Position numbers and translations under genes: made by a program. From a virus: a DNA stretch of 42,749 nt. The stretch is taken from positions 1-42,749 of IMG/VR virus record IMGVR_UViG_3300030328_002965; one strand, 5' to 3'. Under the pieces are notes generated by a model, which made no database searches, had not been told where the DNA came from, and saw nothing but the letters and a program-made list of their open reading frames with translations. Of the stretch, positions 13,703 to 21,406 are shown piece by piece. Within the stretch, counting starts at the first letter, position 1. Each line of letters starts with the position of its first letter.

Positions 13703-15201
13703 TAAAATACCTCCTCAATGTTTGGCTCCGTAAAATCTTCTTGTTGTTTTTCGAACTCTGGAATAATCCATATATTAACATGTTTACCTTTTACTTTCTT
13801 AGCTTCATGTTTGGCTCCTCGTTCTTTTAAATGTGCAGTAACTTCATGCAATTTAAATTCTTTAAATCGGTGTTTCTCAAGAAATTCCATAAAATCATTA
13901 ATTCTAAATAATGTTTTATTATCTATCGTAACAGCTTGACCTCTTAATATATCTTCCATAGCATCTGATGAACTTGATCCTGTACAAAATCTTTCACATA
14001 ATTCCCATAATCTACCTTTATTAGAAGAATCAGCAGTTGCTTCAACTATCTCTACTTTAGCGATTAAATCGTTCATCATTTCAATCCATAGATGAGGAGA
14101 AACTAAAGGAATAGCTTTATCTATATGCTCAAATACCACACGTTGGAAGTTTTTCTGATTAAGAATATCTATTGATTCTAATGGACCAATTCTTAAATCA
14201 TCTACAGTTAAAAAATAAGTAGGAGGCTCTGTTACTATTTTAGTTATCCCAGTTATTCTAGGCATAGTACCATTCTCTGATATTCCAAACTTACAAGATA
14301 CACATAGCGACCTATTACAGAAAGGTTGAATAGGTGGTTCGCTACACATATAATTGTAAGACCTTTTATTTAAGGAACTTATAACAGTTTGTACTTCTCT
14401 TGATTTTAATGGAGGATCCAAAAAGTCTAAATTATAATCTTCTACTTTTTCTTCCCAATCATTTGCATAAGCTTTTTTAGCATATACTCCTAAATTATAT
14501 AATGCATTATTTCTTGACCCTGCTGGTATCCCTGTTTTAACTAAATACTGTAAACATGGAGGACCATCAGGTAGTAGCTCACTATTTTCTTTTTTAAAGT
14601 TAGGAATCTTAATTTCGCTAACATTACTCAATCTTTTTTCTTTTGCTGTCTTTATAAATTCTTCTAAAGTTAATCTTTTACCATCATAAAAAGCATATCT
14701 GGTAGAATATTCTCCACCAAAATAAGGCATATTTATCCAATTACCAACATCTCCTCTTTCAGATATTATTTTAATTTGTTTAGGAAATATCTCTGCACTA
14801 GCATGTCCTAATAATGTAGCTATTTCTCTTAATTTAGGAACTACACTTTTAGCTAATATTGCTTCTTTAAAGAAAACATATAAATGTAATCCTCCACTTT
14901 TAGTCCTACATGGTATAATTGGTGATGAGCCTAGGCTCTTGCTAAATTCTTCTAAATCTAAATCATATATGTCAATGTCTATTGCTCCCCAATAAACTTT
15001 ATTATCATCACGAATTGGTATAACGCCAAGACCTCTTTCGCCTTTTAAGTGTAAATCCCATTCGTGTAATGTAATTGTTTCTTGAACTGTACGTGCAGTT
15101 CCCCCTTGCTTCTGGCCGTCTTGATTTTCTGTTGATAAATCGTAACGGCCATGAGCACGCTCAAGACCTTTGAATAAGTCAAAGAACTCTTGAGATAACA
15201 T
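13702..15201 (-). CDS. Archaeo-eukaryotic-type primase (AEP-TOTE-like)
   Basis: 499 residues. The catalytic Asp pair is in WGAIDIDIYD (Asp75, Asp77); KSGGLHLYVFF carries His106; AEIFPKQ and GNWINMPYFGG follow, the order seen in the archaeo-eukaryotic primases labelled AEP-TOTE. A PriCT-like helical section (AGSRNNALYNLGVYAKKAY) comes next, then a Cys cluster with spacing C-x8-C-x4-C-x2-C (from YMCSEPP to SCKFGI), probably a zinc site. It should synthesise primers for the family A polymerase. No fused helicase domain is visible. Start ATG at 15201 directly abuts the candidate SSB gene. Confidence 0.82.
   Translation of the reverse strand: MLSQEFFDLFKGLERAHGRYDLSTENQDGQKQGGTARTVQETITLHEWDLHLKGERGLGVIPIRDDNKVYWGAIDIDIYDLDLEEFSKSLGSSPIIPCRTKSGGLHLYVFFKEAILAKSVVPKLREIATLLGHASAEIFPKQIKIISERGDVGNWINMPYFGGEYSTRYAFYDGKRLTLEEFIKTAKEKRLSNVSEIKIPNFKKENSELLPDGPPCLQYLVKTGIPAGSRNNALYNLGVYAKKAYANDWEEKVEDYNLDFLDPPLKSREVQTVISSLNKRSYNYMCSEPPIQPFCNRSLCVSCKFGISENGTMPRITGITKIVTEPPTYFLTVDDLRIGPLESIDILNQKNFQRVVFEHIDKAIPLVSPHLWIEMMNDLIAKVEIVEATADSSNKGRLWELCERFCTGSSSSDAMEDILRGQAVTIDNKTLFRINDFMEFLEKHRFKEFKLHEVTAHLKERGAKHEAKKVKGKHVNIWIIPEFEKQQEDFTEPNIEEVF
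13710..13715 (-). promoter_or_regulatory. Consensus ribosome binding site AGGAGG
   Basis: The minus strand reads AGGAGG seven bases before the ATG at 13702, inside the last codons of the primase gene. It decides the start of the 52-residue gene and supports it as translated. Confidence 0.7.
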
Positions 15202-15960
15202 TTAAAATTGTATATTATCGTTATCAGAACTTACATCAGCAGTAGCTGTTCCTTTTCTAACTGAGTCAGAAAGACTTTTAGCTGCTTGATATAAATCGAC
15301 ATCTCCTACCGGTTCGGGGTTTCCTATTTTATAAATAAACCACGAGCCATCTGAGTTTGTTTTCTCAATGGTAGTTACTGGCCACTTATAATAAAAAGTA
15401 GGTGGCTCGATTAACTTTCCATTAACATTCTCTCGTTGTAACTTCATTCTAGTTACCCAATTACGAGATACTGTTAATAAAGAAGATGACATTGACATTA
15501 CTGCTGGCTCATATGAACCATCTTTACCTATTACCATAACGTAATGTTGAGCAGTATCGACTAATTGATTACCATTTTCTAGTAAAAAACGTCTGCCATT
15601 TTCTTCTTTTTTTGCCTGCGGTTTATTAGAGGCGTTATATATTGTCACTAAACCACCTCCACTTTCTCGTGGTACCCATTCGATAAATAATTTCTCAAAT
15701 TCGCACGGTACTACATAGAAAGTATCTTTATATAGAGTATTTGAAACAGTATTAAATACCATTCCTTCATCTGCGTTCTCTATATATTTATCGTCTTTCT
15801 TTTTTCGTTGAGGACTACCACTTTGTATGATAGCTAACCTCGGTATCGTCATATCGTCAGAATGAACTTTCTCAAGTCCTCTTCCAACGTCAGCGAGTAA
15901 ATCCTCTGCAGGAATACTAAGTGCTGAGTTTGCTTTCTTCGCTACTTGTGTATCAGCCAT
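15202..15960 (-). CDS. Candidate phage ssDNA-binding protein
   Basis: 252 residues. A beta-rich core (TFYVVPCEFEKLFIEWVPRE, HYVMVIG, FYYKWPVTTI) contains many aromatic and basic residues, and the protein ends in a flexible acidic tail finishing ...SSDNDNIQF. An acidic tail ending in Phe is characteristic of phage SSBs such as T7 gp2.5 (established). The gene lies immediately upstream of the primase in the same message. There is no sequence match I can name, so the SSB role is an inference from tail, size and position. ATG at 15960 has AAAGGAGAATAAA upstream. Confidence 0.55.
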   Translation of the reverse strand: MADTQVAKKANSALSIPAEDLLADVGRGLEKVHSDDMTIPRLAIIQSGSPQRKKKDDKYIENADEGMVFNTVSNTLYKDTFYVVPCEFEKLFIEWVPRESGGGLVTIYNASNKPQAKKEENGRRFLLENGNQLVDTAQHYVMVIGKDGSYEPAVMSMSSSLLTVSRNWVTRMKLQRENVNGKLIEPPTFYYKWPVTTIEKTNSDGSWFIYKIGNPEPVGDVDLYQAAKSLSDSVRKGTATADVSSDNDNIQF

Positions 15961-15961
15961 T

Positions 15962-16543
15962 TTATTCTCCTTTCGGTATTTTCACATTAGCAATCTTAGC
16001 CTCATATACATTAAAAAGATTATCAGGTAAAGTCTGTCCGGTATTAACCATTTCTTTAACTGTCGCTTTTAATGTTTGAGGATGGACTGTCGACTTCTCA
16101 TCTAACTCTTGTTTAAATGATTTGTCAAACATTTCTTTAAATTTCTCAGCATCTTCATGTTCTCCACGATTAAAAGATATAGAGATTTTATGTTTAATAA
16201 TATCTCCTAATCCATTATCGTCTAGCCATTGTAATGCTTCGACATTTTTATCAGCTTTAATTGAAGCAAATACGTCATCTTTAACTGAGATAACTGTACC
16301 ATCTGTCAATTTAAACTGATCCATATTTAAAGAATTCATCATATCAGGAAGGTCATTCTCCCTAATCTGTTTATAACTCTCTTTTAACTTACTTACGTTT
16401 TCTTCTGCTACAGAAATATCGTTTTTTGTATCAACTAAACTTTTCGCAAGAGTATTGAGTTGTTTAAACTTCTCGTCATTAGGAATTTCCTTTTGACGTT
16501 TAGCATCTTCTTCTAGTGATTGAAAAATATCTACATCAGCCAT
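15962..16543 (-). CDS. Coiled-coil phage protein, 193 residues
   Basis: The N-terminal half is a long predicted coiled coil (LAKSLVDTKNDISVAEENVS, then KLKESYKQIRENDLP). Next comes a small domain with FKLTDGTVISVKDDVFASI and WLDDNGLGDIIKHKISISF, which resembles proteins found beside SSB or recombination genes in many marine phages. Function unknown. It ends one base before the SSB-like gene and overlaps its upstream neighbour by 8 bases, so it is part of the replication operon. Confidence 0.6.
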   Translation of the reverse strand: MADVDIFQSLEEDAKRQKEIPNDEKFKQLNTLAKSLVDTKNDISVAEENVSKLKESYKQIRENDLPDMMNSLNMDQFKLTDGTVISVKDDVFASIKADKNVEALQWLDDNGLGDIIKHKISISFNRGEHEDAEKFKEMFDKSFKQELDEKSTVHPQTLKATVKEMVNTGQTLPDNLFNVYEAKIANVKIPKGE

Positions 16544-16877
16544 TTTTCTCTTTCTCCTTTCGACCTAACATGTCAATTGTTACAGGATAATATATCTTTT
16601 CTCGTTTATCCCATTTAAGCATATTTACTACACCTCTATTTACTTCAGCACCTACCATACATGCAATAGCTATTGCAGTAGGGTCGCCGATAGCAACTAG
16701 ATAATCATTATCAGAAAAATCTTTTAACTTTTTTCTAATCACGTGTAATGTAGGCGCTACGCTTAAAACAACTTGAGAGCCAAAAGGAAGTAGAACACTT
16801 AATTCTCCATATTGCCCAGCAGTAAGAACACTAAACTTTGGATTCTCTTGAACAATATATACTTTACCTTTTTTCAT
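16536..16877 (-). CDS. Conserved phage protein, 113 residues
   Basis: First gene of the long leftward replication operon. The product starts MKKGKVYIVQENPKFSVLTA and contains AIGDPTAIAIACMVGAEVN and VVNMLKWDKREKIYYPVTID. I recognise this pattern from small conserved proteins in marine podoviruses, but know of no function. It is beta-rich with one short hydrophobic helix that is too brief to be a clear membrane span. ATG at 16877 follows GAAAGGAAAGAA. A divergent promoter region lies directly upstream. Confidence 0.65.
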   Translation of the reverse strand: MKKGKVYIVQENPKFSVLTAGQYGELSVLLPFGSQVVLSVAPTLHVIRKKLKDFSDNDYLVAIGDPTAIAIACMVGAEVNRGVVNMLKWDKREKIYYPVTIDMLGRKEKEKNG

Positions 16878-16954
16878 TTCTTTCCTTTCTATTAAAATTT
16901 TACTTTATAATAATAATTCTTTATATATAAATAAATTTTTAAAGAAAGTAAAAA
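16878..16954. promoter_or_regulatory. Divergent promoter region
   Basis: This 77-base gap separates the leftward replication operon from the rightward helicase gene and is nearly pure A/T. Plus strand: TATAAT at 16906-16911 could be a -10 for the helicase. Minus strand: TATTATAAAG, related to the string upstream of the gene ending at 299, could serve the leftward operon. No convincing -35 or operator repeat is seen. It is the only place in the window where transcription must diverge. Confidence 0.5.
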
Positions 16955-18424
16955 ATGAAAATCATATTTAGTGACGATAAAGTTAAGGACTTTAAATTTA
17001 AAACTGAACCTTTTAAACATCAACTTGATGCTTTTAATATTAGTAGGGATAAAGAATATTATGCGTTGTTTATGGAACAAGGTACTGGTAAATCTAAAGT
17101 AATAGTAGATAATATAGCTTATTTATATAGAAAAGGCGAAATTAATGCAGCAGTTATTATAGCTCCTAAAGGTGTATATAGAAACTGGGAACAGTCAGAA
17201 ATACCAATTCATATGCCAGATGATGTAATAGAATATTCTCATATTGAACTTTGGAAACCAGTTGAAACTAAATCCAATATAAAAAGATTGAAAGATTTTT
17301 TAAAAGAAGATACTCATAAATTAAAAATATTTATTATTAATGTAGAAGCTTTTAGTACAATGAAAGGATTGAATTATACTCAACGTTTTCTTAATGTACA
17401 TAAATCATTAGTTGTAGTTGATGAGTCAAGTACCATTAAACATAGAACTGCGAGAAGAACTAAAAATATTTTAAAATTATCAAAGCAATCTAAATTTAGG
17501 AGAGTACTAACAGGAACTCCAATAACGCAAAGTCCTATTGATATTTATACTCAAATGACTTTTTTATCAGAGTATGTTTTAAATTGTAGCTTCTATGGTT
17601 TTAGGAATAGATATTGTGTATTACGAAGAAGAACTATTAATATGAAAACATTTCACGAAGTAGTTGATTATCAAAATTTAGATGAACTTCAACAATCTAT
17701 CAAAGCGCATATGTTTAGAGTAACGAAAGATGATTGTTTAGATTTACCAGATAAATTATATCAAAAGAGAGAAATAGAGTTTTCTCCTGATCAAAAAAGA
17801 ATATATGAAACACTTCGTAAAAAAGCATATGTCGAATTATCTAAAGAAAAATCCATCACAGCACCTTTAGTTATAACAAGATTATTACGACTTCATCAAG
17901 TCTTATGCGGGTTTGTTAAACATGATGACGGTACTGAAGAAGCAATACCTGGAGTTAATCCTAGATTAAATGAACTAATTCAAGTACTAGAAGAAACTGA
18001 GGGTCAAGTAATAATATGGGCTAATTATAAAAGGTCTATAAAAGAAATACAATCTAAATTAATAGAACATTTTAAAATACCAGTAGCTACTTATTTTGGA
18101 GAAACTAAATCTGAAGATAGACAAAAAATTATTAATGAATTTCAAAATGGTACTTTTAAATATATCGTAGCTAATCCTCGTATGGGTGGTTATGGTATAA
18201 CTTTAACTGCAGCTAAAACTGTAATATACTATGCTAATACATACGACTTAGAAGCAAGATTACAATCAGAAGATAGACCGCATAGAATTGGTCAAAAAAA
18301 TAATGTAACATATATTGATTTTGTTACTCCTAAAACTATTGATGAAAAAATATTTAGTAGCTTAAAAAACAAACTTTCTTTAGCCAATTCAATAACTGGT
18401 GATAACTGGAAAGAATGGATTTAG
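16955..18424 (+). CDS. SNF2-type superfamily 2 helicase/ATPase
   Basis: 489 residues, the only confident plus-strand gene. KHQLDAFNIS is the Q-like motif, EQGTGKS (41-47) is Walker A, APKGVYRNWE motif Ia, VVVDESSTIKHRT motif II (DESS), LTGTPITQSP motif III, and MGGYGITLTAAKTVIYY plus RPHRIGQKNNVTYIDF are motifs V-VI typical of SNF2 translocases. It probably remodels or unwinds DNA-protein complexes during phage replication. Start ATG at 16955 follows AAAGAAAGTAAAAA, a weak site. It is followed by a candidate terminator and faces the membrane-protein cluster. Confidence 0.9.
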   Translation: MKIIFSDDKVKDFKFKTEPFKHQLDAFNISRDKEYYALFMEQGTGKSKVIVDNIAYLYRKGEINAAVIIAPKGVYRNWEQSEIPIHMPDDVIEYSHIELWKPVETKSNIKRLKDFLKEDTHKLKIFIINVEAFSTMKGLNYTQRFLNVHKSLVVVDESSTIKHRTARRTKNILKLSKQSKFRRVLTGTPITQSPIDIYTQMTFLSEYVLNCSFYGFRNRYCVLRRRTINMKTFHEVVDYQNLDELQQSIKAHMFRVTKDDCLDLPDKLYQKREIEFSPDQKRIYETLRKKAYVELSKEKSITAPLVITRLLRLHQVLCGFVKHDDGTEEAIPGVNPRLNELIQVLEETEGQVIIWANYKRSIKEIQSKLIEHFKIPVATYFGETKSEDRQKIINEFQNGTFKYIVANPRMGGYGITLTAAKTVIYYANTYDLEARLQSEDRPHRIGQKNNVTYIDFVTPKTIDEKIFSSLKNKLSLANSITGDNWKEWI

Positions 18425-18426
18425 GT

Positions 18427-18446
18427 CTATAACTTTTATAGTTTTT
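18427..18446 (+). terminator. Candidate Rho-independent terminator
   Basis: Three bases after the helicase stop, CTATAA-CTT-TTATAG forms a 6-bp perfect stem with a 3-base loop followed by five T. The stem is A/T-rich and therefore weak, but its position just after the only plus-strand gene and ahead of convergent minus-strand genes favours a real terminator. Confidence 0.5.
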
Positions 18447-18475
18447 ACTTTGTTGAGTATAATAATAAGCGAGTC

Positions 18476-18580
18476 CTAACACATCGCTCCCCATATTTGT
18501 GTATAATAAATAAACAAATGTCCAGATTCTATTGCTATAAGTAATGAAAATAATAATAAAAAAATAATTTTTATAATCAT
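18476..18580 (-). CDS. 34-residue membrane peptide
   Basis: ATG at 18580 overlaps the stop of the 23-residue ORF as ATGA. The product begins MIIKIIFLLLFSLLIAIESG, a strongly hydrophobic N-terminal segment that could be a signal anchor, followed by HLFIYYTQIWGAMC. It is the last gene of the leftward late cluster; beyond it lies the plus-strand helicase terminator. Function unknown; it may be lysis-related, as the rest of the cluster is. Its very small size keeps confidence moderate. Confidence 0.4.
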   Translation of the reverse strand: MIIKIIFLLLFSLLIAIESGHLFIYYTQIWGAMC

Positions 18581-18648
18581 AAATAAGTAATTGCTCCCAT
18601 CACCCATAATGTTCCAAAAATAATATAAGCTATACTCACTGGTTCCAT
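18577..18648 (-). CDS. 23-residue membrane peptide
   Basis: ATG at 18648 shares TAATG with the stop of the 103-residue gene and its own stop shares ATGA with the next ORF. The product MEPVSIAYIIFGTLWVMGAI plus TYL is one hydrophobic span. The coupling on both sides suggests a translated peptide, but chance cannot be excluded at this length. Confidence 0.3.
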   Translation of the reverse strand: MEPVSIAYIIFGTLWVMGAITYL

Positions 18649-18959
18649 TAATCTTTATTCCATTTCTCTTTAGCTCTTAAACTCCATCTCTCAAAAGCTG
18701 CAGCATCTATATCTTTTTTAACCAGTGTAGCACCGTCTGGTATTTCATTATATAAAGCAATTACTTCACCGTCTTTAATTTCTACTATACCTGGACCACA
18801 AAAAGCATCTTTATCATATCCAGTATTTTTCTTTTTCAGTAATCTCACTTCTTTCATACAAGAAGATAATGATTTCATAGGAATATACTGTGTCATTTGA
18901 GTTGCTTGGTCATTCATGTTACCAAAAACAAACATTAATATTACGCTAATGACTTCCAT
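18648..18959 (-). CDS. Small secreted or anchored protein, 103 residues
   Basis: The N-terminus MEVISVILMFVFGNMNDQAT is a short hydrophobic segment that may act as a signal peptide. The remainder is soluble, with two cysteines (SLSSCMKEVRL and KDAFCGPGIVEI) that could pair in the periplasm, and ends in KEKWNKD. It resembles small periplasmic phage proteins of unknown role. It overlaps the upstream TM protein by 14 bases within the lysis/membrane cluster. Confidence 0.5.
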   Translation of the reverse strand: MEVISVILMFVFGNMNDQATQMTQYIPMKSLSSCMKEVRLLKKKNTGYDKDAFCGPGIVEIKDGEVIALYNEIPDGATLVKKDIDAAAFERWSLRAKEKWNKD

Positions 18960-19338
18960 TTGCCCTCACTTTGTCTTCAAGTTTTTCTGTGTCCATAATT
19001 AATTTTTCTATATCTTGTTGTGCTCTTTTTATATTTACAGTATTACTCATCATGCCTTCCATTTCTTCTTGCATGGCTTCTATTTGTGTAGCCATAAATT
19101 CAATAAGCATATCTTGCTGACTATCGGCGGGCAAATTACCCATTTCGCCTCTAGGCCATTTAATTCTAAACTCTGTATTTTTTTCAACGTCAGCTAACAT
19201 TAACTTACCTTGTGTTTCTATATTATTTAATCGTTCAATCACACCAAAGTAAGCCCATACTCCAACTGCTGTAGCACCAAGAATGCTAAGCAAGTTTCTC
19301 ATAGGCATACTTACTGAAGTATTATCACTAACTTTCAT
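18946..19338 (-). CDS. TM plus coiled-coil protein, 130 residues
   Basis: A short polar start is followed by one transmembrane segment (LLSILGATAVGVWAYFGVI, about 16-34), then a long helical domain with FRIKWPRGEMGNLPADSQQD and coiled-coil stretches to the end. This topology, N-in with a periplasmic helix, resembles an inner-membrane spanin or a small virion-membrane protein. The KWPRGEMG/LPAD pattern recurs in marine podovirus hypothetical proteins as far as I recall. ATGA joins it to the upstream gene. Confidence 0.55.
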   Translation of the reverse strand: MKVSDNTSVSMPMRNLLSILGATAVGVWAYFGVIERLNNIETQGKLMLADVEKNTEFRIKWPRGEMGNLPADSQQDMLIEFMATQIEAMQEEMEGMMSNTVNIKRAQQDIEKLIMDTEKLEDKVRANGSH

Positions 19339-19754
19339 TCGACTTTATTTACTCCTTTACACATTTCTCTTACTGTAGCAAACTCTATTCCAAGTTCTAA
19401 TTCTTTATATTTACCACAGACAGATAATAACTCTAATTCTTGTCTTAATCTATCATTTTCTCGTAATAAATCTATGGTATCATTATTACAAGTAGATTGT
19501 AAAGGCCACGAAAAACGCAACCCGATAGTTCCATTAATATCATCATCATAGGTATTATAACTATTATTAGGATCATTATCGCCATCACGATACGAATATT
19601 TCCCATCTTCACCTCTCAATTCAGTGTATAGTTCTATTCGCCCTCTTTCACAGCTACTATTACTAGAGCCTAAATATTGATTAATACCATGCGCATCGCT
19701 AACGATAGCAGACATAATAAGTATAAAACTCAATATAAAAAAGAGCATTCTCAT
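19335..19754 (-). CDS. Exported protein with signal peptide, 139 residues
   Basis: MRMLFFILSFILIMSAIVSD is a clear Sec signal peptide with likely cleavage near DAHG. The mature part has beta-like sections (GRIELYTELRGEDG, NGTIGLRFSWPLQST), four cysteines and a short helix (LLRENDRLRQELELLS). The 'GLRFSWPL' strand ends like an outer-membrane beta hairpin. No lipobox Cys is found at the cleavage site, so it is not an obvious outer-membrane spanin lipoprotein. ATG at 19754 has GGAGG upstream and TAATG coupling to the coiled-coil gene. Confidence 0.55.
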   Translation of the reverse strand: MRMLFFILSFILIMSAIVSDAHGINQYLGSSNSSCERGRIELYTELRGEDGKYSYRDGDNDPNNSYNTYDDDINGTIGLRFSWPLQSTCNNDTIDLLRENDRLRQELELLSVCGKYKELELGIEFATVREMCKGVNKVE

Positions 19755-20200
19755 TAGTATCCTCCGGTCGCTTTTCTTTCTACTTCCTCCAAGTCATATT
19801 TATATTGTCTTATAGCATCTGCATTACTTCGTACAAGTTCTTCTAATGCTCGTAGTTCTGAATCTGCCGCCATTTTATAAGAAGCATCACGAAGTGCATT
19901 TACTACACCTTCAATACGTCCTACCCACGCACTAAAATTAGCCATTTCTTTTACAAGTTCTTCTCTTGCTTCTGTGTATGATTGACTATTTCTACCAGTT
20001 TTATCAGTAAAGATAGCATGAATATTATCCATATCTCCATAAACACGTTGTTCTAAATTTTCTACTTCTAATTGTAATAAAGCAATAGTATCTGAACTAT
20101 TATCAATTTGTGTTGTTAATTTATTGACGTAATTTAAAGTACCATAGGCACCAGCAATCACCGATAAAACTATCGGGATAGAAGCAAAATATTTAAGCAT
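19754..20200 (-). CDS. Membrane-anchored coiled coil, spanin-like
   Basis: 148 residues. An N-terminal anchor (FASIPIVLSVIAGAYGTLNYV) is followed by an almost entirely helical periplasmic part (IALLQLEVENLEQRVYG, ELRALEELVRSNADAIR, KYDLEEVERKA). This N-anchor plus long coiled coil directly after the lysozyme gene is the standard layout of an inner-membrane spanin (Rz). The following gene encodes an exported protein that could be its partner. No family match is claimed. Confidence 0.5.
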   Translation of the reverse strand: MLKYFASIPIVLSVIAGAYGTLNYVNKLTTQIDNSSDTIALLQLEVENLEQRVYGDMDNIHAIFTDKTGRNSQSYTEAREELVKEMANFSAWVGRIEGVVNALRDASYKMAADSELRALEELVRSNADAIRQYKYDLEEVERKATGGY

Positions 20201-20206
20201 TAATTT

Positions 20207-20632
20207 TTACTTTATACTTCTCATTATATCGCTTAATTCTTTTGCTCTATTAGGTGTTTGTTTATACCACCTAGAATCTAACATTTCATCTGCAGCTTTA
20301 TTATAATCTTTTTCTTCTAATCCTTTTAACATGTTTTTAAATTTAGAAACTCCTGTTTTTCCTAATTGGAAACACATTTCAATAAGTATTTCTTCAGCTC
20401 TTTCATCAATACCCATATGGCCGCAAAGACTATCAGCGCCAGAAATGGCCAAATCAAAATCAATGTCAAAATAATGTTGAAGAACACTTGTAGGATATTC
20501 AAGATCATCTTCCCATGTTTCATCTGTACGACAAAGATGTCCCCACCCTATTGTTCTTTTTCCAAGGGTATCTTTATACACCATATTTCTAAAACCTTCA
20601 TGATGTTTAATTCTTTCCTCTAAATCTTTCAT
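20207..20632 (-). CDS. T4-type lysozyme (GH24 endolysin)
   Basis: 141 residues. HHEGF gives the catalytic Glu12, VYKDT the Asp21 and TIGWGH the Thr27 of the T4-lysozyme Glu-Asp-Thr triad; the C-terminal lobe ends with DEMLDSRWYKQTPNRAKELS, the conserved WyxQtpnRa motif. It hydrolyses peptidoglycan for host lysis. It has no signal sequence, so it needs a holin for access. It shares ATGA with the upstream holin candidate. Confidence 0.93.
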   Translation of the reverse strand: MKDLEERIKHHEGFRNMVYKDTLGKRTIGWGHLCRTDETWEDDLEYPTSVLQHYFDIDFDLAISGADSLCGHMGIDERAEEILIEMCFQLGKTGVSKFKNMLKGLEEKDYNKAADEMLDSRWYKQTPNRAKELSDIMRSIK

Positions 20633-20856
20633 TGTTCTTTATTTTCAATTTTAACACTAGCGTGTTTAGTTCCTCCGACATATAAACCAAACCAAGCTGC
20701 TCCTGCTCCAACTACTACTGATACAAAAGCTGATTGAGCATTAGTAGGATCTGGTAAATTCATAAACCATTCAGTTGTTCTCCAAAATGAAATCCCATAA
20801 AGAGTAATTAATAATCGTGGAAATATTCTCCATGCTGATAATCTTTCTGGGGTCAT
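20629..20856 (-). CDS. Two-span membrane protein, holin candidate
   Basis: 75 residues. Two hydrophobic segments, about 11-27 (IFPRLLITLYGISFW) and 42-62 (AFVSVVVGAGAAWFGLYVG), flank the loop MNLPDPTNAQS, and the tail is charged (KIENKEQ). This matches small phage proteins of the MTPERLSAWR type found beside endolysins. A holin or antiholin role is inferred from size, topology and the ATGA links to both the lysozyme and the 130-residue holin-like gene. Confidence 0.55.
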   Translation of the reverse strand: MTPERLSAWRIFPRLLITLYGISFWRTTEWFMNLPDPTNAQSAFVSVVVGAGAAWFGLYVGGTKHASVKIENKEQ

Positions 20857-21245
20857 TTTTTCTTTAACATTTTCATTGCTCCTCCTACTCCTTTTATTCC
20901 AAAAGAAGCACTAATTGCAATATATAATAAGTGTTGATAAAAAGTTGGTAATGATTGTAAAGCAATAAATCCTTTTTCTACATGTTCTGTCATTCCCGGA
21001 ATAAACACCAAAATCGCAGGTACTAACAAAACAATGAGGGCTACCTCGTCTTTCCATGACCCTTTCATTTGGTTCACAGCTGATGCTTCCCAAGATACTT
21101 CTCCTGCTATCTGTTTATTTAATAACTCTGTCTCTGCTTTAATCTTTGTTATTTTCTGTACAGCTTTAGCTTTTTTTGTATCAACGACACCTTTAACGAC
21201 ATCGCCCGCAACACCTATTAATGGTTTTAGAAGTAGCCCTAACAT
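20853..21245 (-). CDS. Holin-like membrane protein (GTA holin 3TM type)
   Basis: 130 residues. An N-terminal hydrophobic stretch is followed by a charged helix (KIKAETELLNKQIAGEVSWE, ASAVNQMKGSWKDE) and two more spans (VALIVLLVPAILVFIPGM; LYIAISASFGIKGVGGAM). The 'KGSWKDE' step before a Leu/Val-rich span is what I recall of the 3TM holin family seen in gene transfer agents and marine phages. It would permeabilise the inner membrane to release the lysozyme. C-terminal KKK is positive-inside. Confidence 0.65.
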   Translation of the reverse strand: MLGLLLKPLIGVAGDVVKGVVDTKKAKAVQKITKIKAETELLNKQIAGEVSWEASAVNQMKGSWKDEVALIVLLVPAILVFIPGMTEHVEKGFIALQSLPTFYQHLLYIAISASFGIKGVGGAMKMLKKK

Positions 21246-21249
21246 AAAC

Positions 21250-21381
21250 TTATGCCCCTGTTGTCATTTTGCTTAAAACTATTATTATAATAATAGCTAC
21301 AATACCAGCTTTAATCCAATCTTTCATTTGCCAGTCATTCCACTCTTTGAGCCATGACCAAACGTCTGATAAAAGTTTCAC
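21250..21381 (-). CDS. 43-residue Trp-rich amphipathic membrane peptide, GTG start
   Basis: The frame extends upstream to 21453, but a perfect AGGAGG (21387-21392) stands five bases before GTG at 21381, which I take as the start. The product has a Trp-rich amphipathic helix (VWSWLKEWNDWQMKDW) followed by an Ile-rich span (IVAIIIIIVL). This resembles pore-forming or pinholin-like peptides. It sits between a nuclease and the holin-like gene. Function inferred only from composition and place. Confidence 0.55.
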   Translation of the reverse strand: MKLLSDVWSWLKEWNDWQMKDWIKAGIVAIIIIIVLSKMTTGA

Positions 21382-21386
21382 AGAAA

Positions 21387-21392
21387 CCTCCT
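21387..21392 (-). promoter_or_regulatory. Consensus ribosome binding site for a GTG start
   Basis: AGGAGG on the minus strand, five bases before GTG 21381, decides the start of the 43-residue membrane peptide over the upstream ATG codons. Confidence 0.65.
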
Positions 21393-21406
21393 TTGTTGTT
21401 GTTTGA

